DNA of 64,000 nucleotides from Sphingobacteriaceae bacterium (GCA_017745075.1 JAGIAD010000003.1:434001-498000), one strand, 5' to 3'; counted from the first letter of the stretch, positions 8,747-17,993 are shown. Translations and numbers: made by a program. Notes: generated from the sequence alone by a model not told the origin.

Positions 8747-10192
8747 TTAATAACCTGGATTTTTAATAAGATTTGGATTTACGCTCAAGTCTGATTGTGG
8801 TATTGGCGCAAGGATCCGGTAATCGGTGTAGGCAACGGGTGCAATAGAACCCAATGCACTCGATTTGGGCACATCGAGACCAAGCCTCACCAAATCAAAC
8901 CACCGGTCGCCTTCAAAAGCAAGTTCAATTCTGCGTTCCTTTAAAATTGCAGCTATCGAAACCGGTACACTGGTTAAACCTGCCCTGGTGCGGATTTTAT
9001 CCAAATCGATCTGTGCAGTTGCCCCTATAGCAGTACCCGCCCTGAAATTGGCTTCTGCCCTGATCAGATATAGCTCTGAAACCCTTAACAACGGAATATT
9101 TTGTAAAAAATTAACACCATTGGTAGGTACCCATTTGCGTACATAATTAACGGTTACGTTACTTTTCTTCCCGGTGGTAATTGTTCCCCTCCTTACATCT
9201 CCTGTTTCGTATAAGGCCAGCAACTCTGGCGTTGGTGTAAAATCGCCATAACCCACTTTCGGCTCACTATTGTTATCAAAAGCTGCCTGGTCCTGGCGTT
9301 TGCCATAATCGGCCGGAAACTGGGCATAGTATGACTGCAAAGATTCGTTACCATTCGACTGCTCTGAAGTGATTACAATATTGAATATGGCTTCCGGATT
9401 ATTGTCGGCATAAAAACTCGATGTATAAGCTGGCCCTGTAACAAAAGTAGGGCCTGCCGCAGCAATTGCCTTATCAGCATAAGTTGCAGATTCGGCATAT
9501 TTACCCCAATACAAATAAACTTTCGATAAAATGGCCTGAGCCACAGTTTTGGTTATATAACGATTTCCTGCCGAATTATCGAGCAGGCTTTCTGCTGCCA
9601 GAAAATCGGTTTCAACCTGTTTATAAACTTCTTCAACTGTGTTTCTGGCTGGAAAGGATACATCGGCCAGTGTTGCCGTAGGTTTTAAAACCAGTGGAAC
9701 CCCTTTATTAAATCCGTTAACAATAAATTGCGGATTATAACCATAAAGTTTTACCAGGTCCCAGTAAAATAAGGCCCGGAGACCATAAGCCTGACCTAAA
9801 ATTTTATTCTTGTCTGCCTGACTTCCGGCAACATTACCCACTGCCTGAATCACAAGGTTTACCTGGTTGATACCCGAAGTGTATAAACCCCAAAGGCTCA
9901 TATGGGCGCCAGGTGCATTAATAGAATTGGTGATCAACCGATTGGAATTAAGCCCCGGAATCGGATAAATGTTATCGGCCATGATATCCGGATTAATCTT
10001 AAACGACTGTCCATAATAACCGGTCCCCCTCAGGTTACTGTAAACAGTATTGAGCAAACTGCTTACACCAGTTATATTGGTTAGTGCCTGCGATGAGGCT
10101 ATGGAATCTTTCGGGTTAGTTTCGAGTGTTTTTTTACAACCCGAAAGCCCCAAAAGAAATAAGAAGATAAATATATATGTGTATTTTTTCAT
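8747..10192 (-). CDS. SusD/RagB-family surface lipoprotein
   Basis: 481 residues with a lipoprotein signal (GLSGC, Cys at 19) followed by KKTLETNPKDS. The SusD fold is shown by the central TPR-like repeats (AYGLRALFYWDLVKLYG, AQAILSKVYLYWGKY), the late RVSELYLIRAEANFRAG block, the RERRIELAFEGDRWFDLVRLG block and the C-terminal PIPQSDLSVNPNLIKNPGY ending. SusD proteins form the lid over the SusC barrel and bind the substrate at the cell surface. The gene begins 11 bases after the SusC stop, the usual coupling. The cargo is unknown; the upstream riboswitch-controlled genes hint at sulfur nutrition, an inference only. Confidence 0.94.
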   Translation of the reverse strand: MKKYTYIFIFLFLLGLSGCKKTLETNPKDSIASSQALTNITGVSSLLNTVYSNLRGTGYYGQSFKINPDIMADNIYPIPGLNSNRLITNSINAPGAHMSLWGLYTSGINQVNLVIQAVGNVAGSQADKNKILGQAYGLRALFYWDLVKLYGYNPQFIVNGFNKGVPLVLKPTATLADVSFPARNTVEEVYKQVETDFLAAESLLDNSAGNRYITKTVAQAILSKVYLYWGKYAESATYADKAIAAAGPTFVTGPAYTSSFYADNNPEAIFNIVITSEQSNGNESLQSYYAQFPADYGKRQDQAAFDNNSEPKVGYGDFTPTPELLALYETGDVRRGTITTGKKSNVTVNYVRKWVPTNGVNFLQNIPLLRVSELYLIRAEANFRAGTAIGATAQIDLDKIRTRAGLTSVPVSIAAILKERRIELAFEGDRWFDLVRLGLDVPKSSALGSIAPVAYTDYRILAPIPQSDLSVNPNLIKNPGY

Positions 10193-10203
10193 TTTGATAT
10201 TTT

Positions 10204-13194
10204 TTATAGTCCAATTTGGAAGCCAAGGGTATAGGTTCTTGCCTGTGGCACCCCTCCATTATCAGATAATACAGTTTCAGGATCAATACCGGTATATTTG
10301 GTCCAGGTTAACAGATTTGTTCCTGTTGCATACAGTAATACATTATTTAACCTGACTTTAGAAATTAAATCTTTAGGCAGTTTATAAGATAGCCTTACCT
10401 CTTTTAACCGGAGGTAATCGCCAGGTTTATACCACTGTGTTGATGAGGTGCTGTAAGCACTCGAAGCCACGCCGCCACTCACATAATTACCTCCTGTATA
10501 AGCCTGCGGAACATCTGTAATTTGTCCGGGTGTTGTCCATCTTCTTAATACATCGGTACTCCTGTTTGATGCATTGGCGTAACCATCGAGGAAGTTTTTG
10601 TTTTGATCGAACAACAAGAAACCGGTAGCATACTGGAAGAAAATATCGAGGCCAATACCACCATAAGAAAAGTTATTGGTAAAACCACCAAAATATTTTT
10701 GCTGGCTATCTCCGATAATCTTCCTGTCGTTGGTGGTGAGGTTATAGGTAAGGTTGTTGTTGGCATCTAACCAGAGCGGCCTTCCGTCAGCCGGATTCAC
10801 CCCGGCATACTGATAAGATAAAATCCTGCTTACCGAATTGCCAACCAATTGGAACCTCGGATCGAGATCGTCTGTAATCAGTTGAAGAACTTTGTTTTTA
10901 TTATACGAAATATTAAATGAGGTATTCCATTTAAATTTTCCGGTCAAATTTTGGGAATTGATCTGAAATTCGAAACCCCGGTTCTGCATTTTGCCCGCAT
11001 TATCACTTACACCACTGTAACCGCTTGTACTAGGCAAGGTGCGGGTTAAGAGCAGGTTTTTATTCAGTTTGTTATAGAATTCGGCCGTAAAACTCAACCT
11101 GTTGTTAAATAACGAAACATCAGTTCCTAAGTTAAGCGTGTAGCTGTCTTCCCAGGTAAGCTCTACATTTGGTAAACCGCCGGGCGAAATGCCTCCTATC
11201 CCGTTATAACCTGAGTTAGAACCAAAGGTAGAAAGAGAAGCAAAATTACCAATACCCGAGTTACCTACTTTTCCGTAACTGGTCCTGATTTTCCAGTCGC
11301 TGAGCCATTTCACATCTTTCAGGAAATTTTCTCTGGAGAGTCTCCAGGTTAATGAACCTGAACCAAAAAGCCCGAATTTTTGATTTTCGCCAAAGCGCGA
11401 GTTTCCATCATAACGGATGGTTCCGTTAACAATATACTTATCATCAAAGGCATATTCGCCTCTTGCAAAGTAACCCAGGTTTTTAAATTCGGTAAAACTC
11501 GATGATATAGATCCCAGAACAGTACCTCCGTTCAGGGTTCTGAATAAATAGTTCGGGAATCCGGTTTTTTGGGTAGTGACGGTATTGTTAACCTGATGGC
11601 GATACTCGAAGCCTGCCAATCCGGAAACTTTATGTTTGGTACCGAACAAATGGCTGTAGTTTAGTGTAGCATTGGTTTGATAATTTTTAAACTCGGTATC
11701 GAGGAAAGTATAACGGCCATTGGCGGAAGCTCCATCCCTGGTTCTCGGATCCTGAAAGCGGTCTTCTTTAATATCGCCATAATCAATCGATCCGGTAACC
11801 CTGAATTTAAGATCCTCTATAATCTTATAATTTAAGGCAAAAATTCCCTGCAATTGGTTGGTGGTACCTTTATTGATATCATAATTGGCCGATTTTATGG
11901 GGTTGGTGGCCACAGCTCCCAGCAGGGGTTCGTTATAATCGCCGCTGGCTGTATAAACCGCCTGTGTGGGAATAAGGAAGTTGGCTCCAAATGATGGGTT
12001 TGCAAATGTAGAGCCGCTTAGTGTACCGTTCTGGGTAAATGTACTTAAGTTGATGTTGGCTTCGAGCGAAAGCCTGTTGTTTACATTATGCTCGAGGTTA
12101 CTTTTAAATGTACCCCGTTTAAAATCCTGTTGTATCTGCTGGCCTTTTTGGTCAAATAGGCCTGCCGAGATATAAAACTTGGTTTTAGCATCGCCTCCCC
12201 TGGCGGTAAGCTGATAATTCTGAGTATGTCCCTTACGATAAGCGGCATCGTACCAGCTATAAGTTGGTGCTGCAGCCGGATCTGCACCAAAAACGGTTTT
12301 AATGCCCGACGGGCCAATAACCTGCTGACTGTTGGCACCATAACGGTTTACATATTCTTCGGTATAAACCGATAACCATTGCGGTCCGTTAAGTACATCC
12401 AAACGATCTACCTCTTCGGCATAACCAAAATAGCTGCTGAAATCGAATTCGGTTTTGCCTGCTTTACCACGTTTGGTGGTAATAATTATTACACCGTTGG
12501 CAGCCTGGGAGCCGTAAATAGATGCCGATGAAGCATCTTTTAAAACATCAATGGTTTCAATATCATCGGGATTAATGTTGCTAAGGATGTTGGATGTTGA
12601 TAAGCTGCGGGATAAATCGCCCGAGTTGACCTGAATACCATCAACAATGTACAATGGAGCTGTACTGGCATTAAATGAACCCGTACCTCGGATTAAAACG
12701 CTTACAGATGAGCCGGGTGTGCCTGAATTGGTATTTACACGTACGCCGGGCAAATTACCCTGCATTGCCCTGTCGAAACTTATCAGGGGCACTTTTTCAA
12801 TCTCTTTTGAAGAAATACTGGATACAGCCCCGGTAATATCCCTTTTTTTTATGGTTTGCCCAAATCCGGTTACCACCACTTCGTCCAAACCAGTTGCGTC
12901 TGATTTTAAAGCGATATTGATTACTGTTCTGGCATTGATATTTTCGCGGACAGTAACGAAACCTAGAAAGCTGAATTCTATTGTTTTGGCAGATGGCGGA
13001 ACAGCGATGGAATATGTACCGTTTGCATCGGTTTGTGTTCCGGCTTTTGTTCCCGGAATCCGGATAGATACAGCCGGGATGGGAAGACCATCTTCGGCTG
13101 CTGAAACTTTTCCGGTAATCACTTTATTTTGTGAAAATACCGGAAAGGTTATAACAAGGCATAGTATAACAAGCGAAAGTAATTTTCGTTTCAT
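10204..13194 (-). CDS. SusC/RagA-family TonB-dependent transporter
   Basis: 996 residues when started at the ATG at 13194, which begins a clean signal peptide (MKRKLLSLVILC...FS); the upstream ATG at 13230 adds an unlikely leader. In order: CarboxypepD_reg-like domain (about 22-100, GKVSAAEDGLPIPAVSI), TonB box LDEVVVTGFG (about 102-111), plug with SGDLS and IETIDVLKDASSASIYGSQAANGVIIITTK (about 195-240), and a TonB-dependent barrel that ends in an aromatic-rich strand. It imports a substrate delivered by the SusD encoded just downstream. The 395-base gap before it carries a terminator-like hairpin, so it probably has its own promoter as well as possible read-through from the thioredoxin gene. 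Confidence 0.95.
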   Translation of the reverse strand: MKRKLLSLVILCLVITFPVFSQNKVITGKVSAAEDGLPIPAVSIRIPGTKAGTQTDANGTYSIAVPPSAKTIEFSFLGFVTVRENINARTVINIALKSDATGLDEVVVTGFGQTIKKRDITGAVSSISSKEIEKVPLISFDRAMQGNLPGVRVNTNSGTPGSSVSVLIRGTGSFNASTAPLYIVDGIQVNSGDLSRSLSTSNILSNINPDDIETIDVLKDASSASIYGSQAANGVIIITTKRGKAGKTEFDFSSYFGYAEEVDRLDVLNGPQWLSVYTEEYVNRYGANSQQVIGPSGIKTVFGADPAAAPTYSWYDAAYRKGHTQNYQLTARGGDAKTKFYISAGLFDQKGQQIQQDFKRGTFKSNLEHNVNNRLSLEANINLSTFTQNGTLSGSTFANPSFGANFLIPTQAVYTASGDYNEPLLGAVATNPIKSANYDINKGTTNQLQGIFALNYKIIEDLKFRVTGSIDYGDIKEDRFQDPRTRDGASANGRYTFLDTEFKNYQTNATLNYSHLFGTKHKVSGLAGFEYRHQVNNTVTTQKTGFPNYLFRTLNGGTVLGSISSSFTEFKNLGYFARGEYAFDDKYIVNGTIRYDGNSRFGENQKFGLFGSGSLTWRLSRENFLKDVKWLSDWKIRTSYGKVGNSGIGNFASLSTFGSNSGYNGIGGISPGGLPNVELTWEDSYTLNLGTDVSLFNNRLSFTAEFYNKLNKNLLLTRTLPSTSGYSGVSDNAGKMQNRGFEFQINSQNLTGKFKWNTSFNISYNKNKVLQLITDDLDPRFQLVGNSVSRILSYQYAGVNPADGRPLWLDANNNLTYNLTTNDRKIIGDSQQKYFGGFTNNFSYGGIGLDIFFQYATGFLLFDQNKNFLDGYANASNRSTDVLRRWTTPGQITDVPQAYTGGNYVSGGVASSAYSTSSTQWYKPGDYLRLKEVRLSYKLPKDLISKVRLNNVLLYATGTNLLTWTKYTGIDPETVLSDNGGVPQARTYTLGFQIGL

Positions 13195-13476
13195 TTCATT
13201 TATGAAGATTAATATGATTAGTGATGCCAAACGGCATTTATTTATTTGCCAAAGCCGGTTTTAACACAAGTTGTTAAACCTTTAACATTAAAGTGTGTCA
13301 AAAAAAATGTGCTGGCATAAATGGATATAGCGCATGTTGCCAGTAATTTGGCCCATATTTTCGCTAATAAGTTGCAGGAGCAACTAAATAATTAGGATAT
13401 TTTCATTATATTCGATTTTAAGTGGTTAAATATTAATTCAGCATTAGTTGTCACATACCGTGATAAATCACTTATT
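13195..13476. other. Leader region upstream of susC
   Basis: No gene was recognised. The region holds a GTTAAA/TTTAAC inverted repeat (13273-13286) and an AGTTGC-AGGA-GCAACT hairpin (13370-13385). It is long enough for an extended susC leader; no known riboswitch pattern was recognised. Confidence 0.35.
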
Positions 13477-13507
13477 CAGGGGCGAGTGCAATCGCCCCTG
13501 TTTTTTT
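13477..13507 (+). terminator. Strong terminator-like hairpin in plus orientation
   Basis: Perfect 9-base arms CAGGGGCGA (13477-13485) and TCGCCCCTG (13492-13500) are followed at once by seven T on the plus strand (13501-13507). Both flanking genes are on the minus strand, so the U-tract is on the wrong side for them. It may still stall minus-strand transcription out of the thioredoxin gene, or end an unrecognised plus-strand RNA. Confidence 0.65.
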
Positions 13508-13589
13508 ATCCGGTAAACTTTTACACACTTTGCGCAAAAGCTGGTTTTATCATTTTCGGTCCTGTTTTTTATAAATTTTATAAATGTGA

Positions 13590-14717
13590 TTATTTGGTTT
13601 TAGCGTCAAGTAACGAAGCTAATTTTTCTTTTAAAGCCTCTCCGCGAAGTCCTTTGGCAACAATTTTTCCGTTCGGATCAATCAGGAAATTTGCCGGAAT
13701 GGAACGGATACCATATTGTTTGGCTACGGCATTATCCCAGAATTTTAAATCAGAAACGTGTGTCCAGGTTAACTGATCATCTGCAATGGCTTTTAACCAG
13801 GCCTCTTTTTTACCAGGCTGATCTAAAGAAACCCCTAAAACGGTAAAGCCTTTATCTTTATATTGGTTATAGGCAGCTACTACATTCGGATTCTCCTGTC
13901 TGCAAGGCCCACACCACGATGCCCAGAAATCGACCAGGACATATTTACCCTTAAAATCAGATAATTTTACAGGCTTGTCATTCACATCATTTTGTGTAAA
14001 ATCTATAGCCTGAAGACCTATTTTGGTATTTTTTACCGCATTGAAATAGGTTGAAATATCTCTGCCCGATTTGCTGTCTTTAAGGTTCTGGCTCAATGCA
14101 GCATAAACCTTTTCGGCCTCAGGTTGGGCTGATTCGCTGGTTGCAATCTGCGAGATGGCAGTTAAACTCACGTAAGACTGTGGATTGGAACGGGCAAAAT
14201 CAATATAAATGGGCTCCAGTTCTTTACTTGCAGTTTCGTAGCGTTTATAAATGGCTTCGGTTAAGGTTTTCTCTTTCCTTTGTTCGGCTGTTAATTTGCC
14301 AAATTCGCTATTGATTGCAGCCAGTTTATCCTGAACCGGCTTGGTTAAAGCCTTAAGTTTTTCATTATCGGCATTTACTTTCGACCTGCTGATCGATGCA
14401 TTTTTTAAAGAATCGGCAGATACCAGCTGGATGTTGGCAGGTTCAAGGTAAATGGACAGAAAATCGCGTTTTCCATTCTTTTCAGCAGGCTTTTTATAAA
14501 CCGAAGCCCTTAGCGGATCAGCTACTTCGCCTTTAAAAGCAAAAGTGCCGTTTTTTAATTCGGTGGAGTCCAAAAACGTTTTACCATCTTTCGAATAGCT
14601 AAGGTAAATTTTCTCATTTCCCTTATCATTTTTTAAGGTTCCGTTTAACGAGAATGGCTTTTGTGCCAATGCAGCCAGTGGTAGTACAGCAACTGCAGCG
14701 AGTAGTGTTTTTTTCAT
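13590..14717 (-). CDS. TlpA-like thioredoxin-fold protein with N-terminal DUF4369
   Basis: 375 residues, exported (signal MKKTLLAAVAVLPLAALAQ). Residues about 22-115 form the DUF4369 beta domain, a helical linker follows (about 116-235), and the C-terminus is an AhpC/TSA-TlpA thioredoxin domain with the redox motif WCGPC (Cys269 and Cys272) and the cis-Pro loop SIPANFLID (about 343-351). Proteins of this layout act as periplasmic thiol-disulfide reductases in Bacteroidota. It starts 34 bases after the stop of the cysteine desulfurase gene and so should be in the same SAM-riboswitch-controlled transcript, an unusual setting for a TlpA-like protein. Family call firm; partner proteins unknown. 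Confidence 0.92.
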   Translation of the reverse strand: MKKTLLAAVAVLPLAALAQKPFSLNGTLKNDKGNEKIYLSYSKDGKTFLDSTELKNGTFAFKGEVADPLRASVYKKPAEKNGKRDFLSIYLEPANIQLVSADSLKNASISRSKVNADNEKLKALTKPVQDKLAAINSEFGKLTAEQRKEKTLTEAIYKRYETASKELEPIYIDFARSNPQSYVSLTAISQIATSESAQPEAEKVYAALSQNLKDSKSGRDISTYFNAVKNTKIGLQAIDFTQNDVNDKPVKLSDFKGKYVLVDFWASWCGPCRQENPNVVAAYNQYKDKGFTVLGVSLDQPGKKEAWLKAIADDQLTWTHVSDLKFWDNAVAKQYGIRSIPANFLIDPNGKIVAKGLRGEALKEKLASLLDAKTK

Positions 14718-14751
14718 TTCAGATTGATTTATGTATAATTAGGAATTATTT

Positions 14752-15906
14752 TTAAGCGTAAAGGAGGTTTGGCCGTTCCTGGCGGTTGCGGTAAAGGTTG
14801 TTCAGCTGCGCAACTACTTCGTCTATTTCTGATCCGGTATTAAACCTGCTGAAAGAGAACCTGATCGTTTCTTCATTTTTACCGTTTCTCAAAGCTTCAA
14901 TAACGTGCGAAGAATGATTGGACGAACAGGCACTTCCACCAGAAACAAATATGCCGGCCCTGTCTAAAGTTTGCAACAGATTTGCACCATCGGGTAGCGC
15001 GGGTAAGGAAACACTCAATACGGTTGATAAGCTTCTGTCAACCTGATCTGAATAGCCGTTAAAGCTTATTCCAGCAAGGTTTGTAAGCCCGTTAAGCAGT
15101 CTTTTTTTAAGCGAGAGAATGTGTGTTTCGTAAAGGTTTTGGTTATCATAGGCATGCTGAAGTGCGGCTGCCATCCCTACAATACCTGCTACATTCTCGG
15201 TACCTGCCCGCTTTCCCGATTCCTGCGCTCCTCCCTTAATAAAAGCACGCAGATTAGCCGGTTCTTTTGCATATAGAAAGCCAACGCCTTTCGGTCCGTG
15301 AAACTTGTGCGCCGAGCCTACCAGAAAATCAGGCGACAGCTGGCGGGTGTTAATATCGGTATGGCCAATGGTTTGCACCGTATCTGAATGGAATATGGCA
15401 CCATGATGTTCAGCAAGATCGGCAATTTCTAAAATGGGATTTAAATTTCCTATTTCATTGTTACCATGCATTAAGGATATCAGTGCCGGTTCTTCATTTT
15501 CGAGCAAAGTATCCAGCTCAGTGAGCGATAATTTTCCTTTGCTATCGTTTTCCAAGTATACCAACCTGATTGTACCGTTATTTGCCAGGGCCTTAAGGGT
15601 ATTCAGAACTGCATAATGTTCTAACCTGGACGTAATAACAAGACGGATATTATGCTGATAAATAGCCGAAAGTATGGCGGTATTATCGCCTTCGGTTCCG
15701 CCTGAAGTAAAGAAGATATTTCCTGGTTCTGTATGTAAAGTAGCTGCGATCATTTCTCTCGATCGCTCTACGGCTTCCCTGGCGTACCTGCCTAAAGCAT
15801 GTGCCGAAGACGGGTTTGCAAATGATTCAAAAATATATGGCTTCATGGCTGTAAAAACCTCATTGGCAAGCGGGGTGGTAGCTGCATTATCTAAATAAAT
15901 ATTCAT
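14752..15906 (-). CDS. Cysteine desulfurase (NifS/IscS-type class V aminotransferase)
   Basis: 384 residues, with all the catalytic parts of a PLP cysteine desulfurase: the N-terminal YLDNAATTP, FTSGGTEGDN (67-76), His97 (LEHYAV), Asp175 and Gln178 (SDTVQT), the PLP lysine K201 in SAHKFHGPKG, and the persulfide Cys327 in SGGSACSS. The reaction removes sulfur from L-cysteine as a persulfide with release of alanine, supplying Fe-S clusters or thiolation. The loop SGGSACSSN is the short group I type. It is the first gene after a SAM-I riboswitch and is followed by a TlpA-like protein, so it is probably tied to sulfur amino-acid status and is not obviously the housekeeping IscS. No iscU or sufBCD is next to it. 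Confidence 0.93.
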   Translation of the reverse strand: MNIYLDNAATTPLANEVFTAMKPYIFESFANPSSAHALGRYAREAVERSREMIAATLHTEPGNIFFTSGGTEGDNTAILSAIYQHNIRLVITSRLEHYAVLNTLKALANNGTIRLVYLENDSKGKLSLTELDTLLENEEPALISLMHGNNEIGNLNPILEIADLAEHHGAIFHSDTVQTIGHTDINTRQLSPDFLVGSAHKFHGPKGVGFLYAKEPANLRAFIKGGAQESGKRAGTENVAGIVGMAAALQHAYDNQNLYETHILSLKKRLLNGLTNLAGISFNGYSDQVDRSLSTVLSVSLPALPDGANLLQTLDRAGIFVSGGSACSSNHSSHVIEALRNGKNEETIRFSFSRFNTGSEIDEVVAQLNNLYRNRQERPNLLYA

Positions 15907-15957
15907 CTTTCAATTTTAAATCACCACTGCTTATTCAGATTTCCGGAGAAAGTTATT

Positions 15958-16050
15958 CTTATCTTTCCCTTACGGGAAGGATTTAGCACCTTATTTGGCA
16001 ACAGGTTGCTAAGACATCATAGGGCCTTTCCCTCCGTCTTTCTGGATAAG
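15958..16050 (-). promoter_or_regulatory. SAM-I (S-box) riboswitch aptamer
   Basis: Read on the minus strand the segment begins CTTATCCAGA and ends GAAAGATAAG, forming P1. Inside are the S-box signatures GGAGGGAAAGGCCCTATGATG, AGCAACC and AAGGTGCTAAATCC in the right order and spacing. S-adenosylmethionine binding to this class normally turns off methionine and sulfur genes. It lies 51 bases ahead of the cysteine desulfurase start on the same strand. The expression platform is not obvious; no strong terminator follows, so control may be at translation. Confidence 0.93.
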
Positions 16051-16070
16051 TCAAAAATATATTAACGGCA

Positions 16071-16078
16071 CAAATGTA
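16071..16078 (-). promoter_or_regulatory. Putative -7 promoter box for the riboswitch transcript
   Basis: TACATTTG on the minus strand fits the Bacteroidota TAnnTTTG -7 consensus and would start transcription about 10-15 bases before the riboswitch P1 helix. No matching TTG -33 element is evident. Confidence 0.5.
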
Positions 16079-16159
16079 TATAATTTCTATAGATTTTATA
16101 GTTTTTATTTAAAAATATTTTAATTGGCCTGATCAAGAGTTGCAGCCTAACGACATAAA

Positions 16160-16207
16160 CTGCGTATTTCAGTGAAATGGATCAGTCCATTTCGGGTTAA
16201 AACGCAG
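16160..16207 (-). terminator. Nested hairpin after the DUF4267-cupin gene
   Basis: Outer arms CTGCGT (16160-16165) and ACGCAG (16202-16207) enclose a perfect inner hairpin GAAATGGA-TCAG-TCCATTTC (16174-16193). On the minus strand TTTATG follows. It lies about 50 bases beyond the stop codon of the fusion gene and probably ends that transcript. Confidence 0.4.
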
Positions 16208-16256
16208 GCAGATTTGATTCACAAATTTGGGCTTACGAAAGAAATCCACCTACCAA

Positions 16257-17165
16257 CTACCCTGTTGTTTTACAATAGGCATCCTGAAGCACCTTCAATC
16301 GGCCTTTATTTATAGCAATTTTCGCAACAAGACTTAAAAATAGCTCCGCGATTTTCATTGTTCCTGTCATCCTGGAGTTATTCAAATAAATAAACAAAGC
16401 CAGGTCTGAAAGCCTTTTTGGTATCCCGTTCTTGTTAGTAAAACCATCCTTTGCAAGTCCCAATAGAATTAATGAGGCCTGCTCGAATGGAATATTTCCC
16501 GGGTCTATAGTTGTCCTTATCCGACACACACTCCCGGATCTGTTGTAAAAAAGATGTGTCTCATTGGCCAATATAACGATCTCATCACCGGGCTTGAGTT
16601 GATAACGTTTACCGGCCTTTCCAACTTCCAGTTCGCCTTCCAGGACTTCAAACTTTTCAGAAAATAAGGTATGGTAATGCCATGGAGTTTTTGCACCGGG
16701 AAGCAGATCACACTCCGTTATTGTAGGTCCGCCATCGGCCGCTGACTGAATTAAACTGAAGGATATCTGGTTACCGGGACTGCTTTTTTTAGTTTTTTGC
16801 AATAAAAGCACCGGGCCAACGATAATGCAGATGGCTATGGCGATCAAATGAGCTATTGCATGCTGCCAATCGCTTCCGTTTTTGCCCATTACGATCATGA
16901 AATCTCCCAAGGGTACAACAGTGGCAGAAAGCAGTGCTATGCCCAGAGCCTTTCTTTCCCTTGTCCACACTAAAAGCAGCAGGAGAATACCTGAAAATAG
17001 ATCCCTGATGCCTTTAATGTAATGAAAGGAATAATCTCCATTAGTATTAGTGAAGATACCATAATCGAATTCAGCGTTAACCGGTGAAATCAAAAATCGC
17101 AGACCTATAAATAGCAAACCTATTCCGGTCAAAAATGAGATGCTGTAACAAATTCTTGTTGTCAT
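16257..17165 (-). CDS. Membrane DUF4267 domain fused to a cupin domain
   Basis: 302 residues. Residues about 1-125 are four hydrophobic segments with the DUF4267 pattern (ISFLTGIGLLFIGLRFLISP, then YIKGIRDLFSGILLLLLVW and VVPLGDFMIVMGK). Residues about 140-220 form a cupin: TECDLLPGAKTPWHYHTLFSEKFEVLEGELEV, with the His-x-His and Glu of the metal motif, then KPGDEIVILANETHLFYN. The tail (about 230-302) is helical and unassigned. DUF4267 and cupin proteins are normally separate, so this is a domain fusion, joining a membrane anchor to a small-molecule or metal-binding barrel facing one side of the membrane. The Crp-like gene 72 bases upstream on the same strand probably forms an operon with it. 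Reaction unknown. Confidence 0.82.
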   Translation of the reverse strand: MTTRICYSISFLTGIGLLFIGLRFLISPVNAEFDYGIFTNTNGDYSFHYIKGIRDLFSGILLLLLVWTRERKALGIALLSATVVPLGDFMIVMGKNGSDWQHAIAHLIAIAICIIVGPVLLLQKTKKSSPGNQISFSLIQSAADGGPTITECDLLPGAKTPWHYHTLFSEKFEVLEGELEVGKAGKRYQLKPGDEIVILANETHLFYNRSGSVCRIRTTIDPGNIPFEQASLILLGLAKDGFTNKNGIPKRLSDLALFIYLNNSRMTGTMKIAELFLSLVAKIAINKGRLKVLQDAYCKTTG

Positions 17166-17237
17166 AATATTTATTTTTTAAGTTCACAACAAAGTTATCT
17201 GCATCCTTTTCCCATTTCATGCACCTGGGTTAACAAT

Positions 17238-17816
17238 TCATTCTCTGCGTGTATTTCTGCTCCGGATACGACTTAACGATTGCGGTTTAACGCCCACATA
17301 GGAAGCAATATAATACTGTGGGATACGCTGTAATAGATCAGGATATTCTTTTACAAATTTCTCATAACGGAGCTCCGGTGAATCCGTATAGAAAGAATTG
17401 AGCCCTTGTAAGGTCTTGACAAAAACCTGCTCGATAACAAGCCGCCCGAAACGCTCACCGCTTTTAATTGAAGTATAAAATTTTTGAAGATCATTGTATC
17501 CGATAACCAATAAAGTACAATCCTCCAGCGCCTGGATAATTTGCCGGGATGGCTGTTGAGGCAAAAAACTTTCATTGTTGCAGACAAAATCAGATTCTTT
17601 GGCAAATCCATAAGTCTTTTCCTCTCCATCGTCGTTAATATAATATCGCATTACACCGTTTATTATAAATCCAACATTCCGGCACACATCACCTTCCTTC
17701 AGAAAATAATCGCCCTTCGCATACTTTTTTTCATGGAAAAGCCTGGCAATGAGTTCTTTTTCATCCTGGTCTACATTTACTGCTTTTTCAATCGTCTGCA
17801 ACAATATATCCACCAT
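17238..17816 (-). CDS. Crp/Fnr-family transcriptional regulator (copy 2)
   Basis: 192 residues: cNMP-binding domain (about 15-125, YFLKEGDVCRNVGFIINGVMRYY) and a short C-terminal HTH (YYIASYVGVKPQSLSRIRSR). It is the same Bacteroidota Crp-like type as the genes at 5871 and 24954, but divergent from both. It is followed by the DUF4267-cupin gene, its likely target. The start at 17816 (MVDILLQTIEK) fits the family length. Confidence 0.9.
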   Translation of the reverse strand: MVDILLQTIEKAVNVDQDEKELIARLFHEKKYAKGDYFLKEGDVCRNVGFIINGVMRYYINDDGEEKTYGFAKESDFVCNNESFLPQQPSRQIIQALEDCTLLVIGYNDLQKFYTSIKSGERFGRLVIEQVFVKTLQGLNSFYTDSPELRYEKFVKEYPDLLQRIPQYYIASYVGVKPQSLSRIRSRNTRRE

Positions 17817-17993
17817 AATATCTTCAAATTGGTTCTTTAAAGGTCGTAAAAAATTTATGCCTTACCGCTCTTTTAGCATATTTAGCAAGTGAGTTTACCT
17901 TGACTAATGGTATTGTTTTTCGGTGGGATTGGAGGGAGATTGCATCATTTTCAAATCACCAATCTCCCCAGGTTCGGAGTTCCAGCCACAGCA

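Noticed and set aside
12647..13264. 205-codon plus-strand frame
   Set aside because: Wholly antisense to the susC start region, which has clear signal, domain and TonB-box motifs; the plus frame has no family likeness.
17934..17968. GGGAGATTG/CAATCTCCC inverted repeat after the DUF1801 gene as a terminator
   Set aside because: The loop is 17 bases and no T-tract follows on the minus strand.
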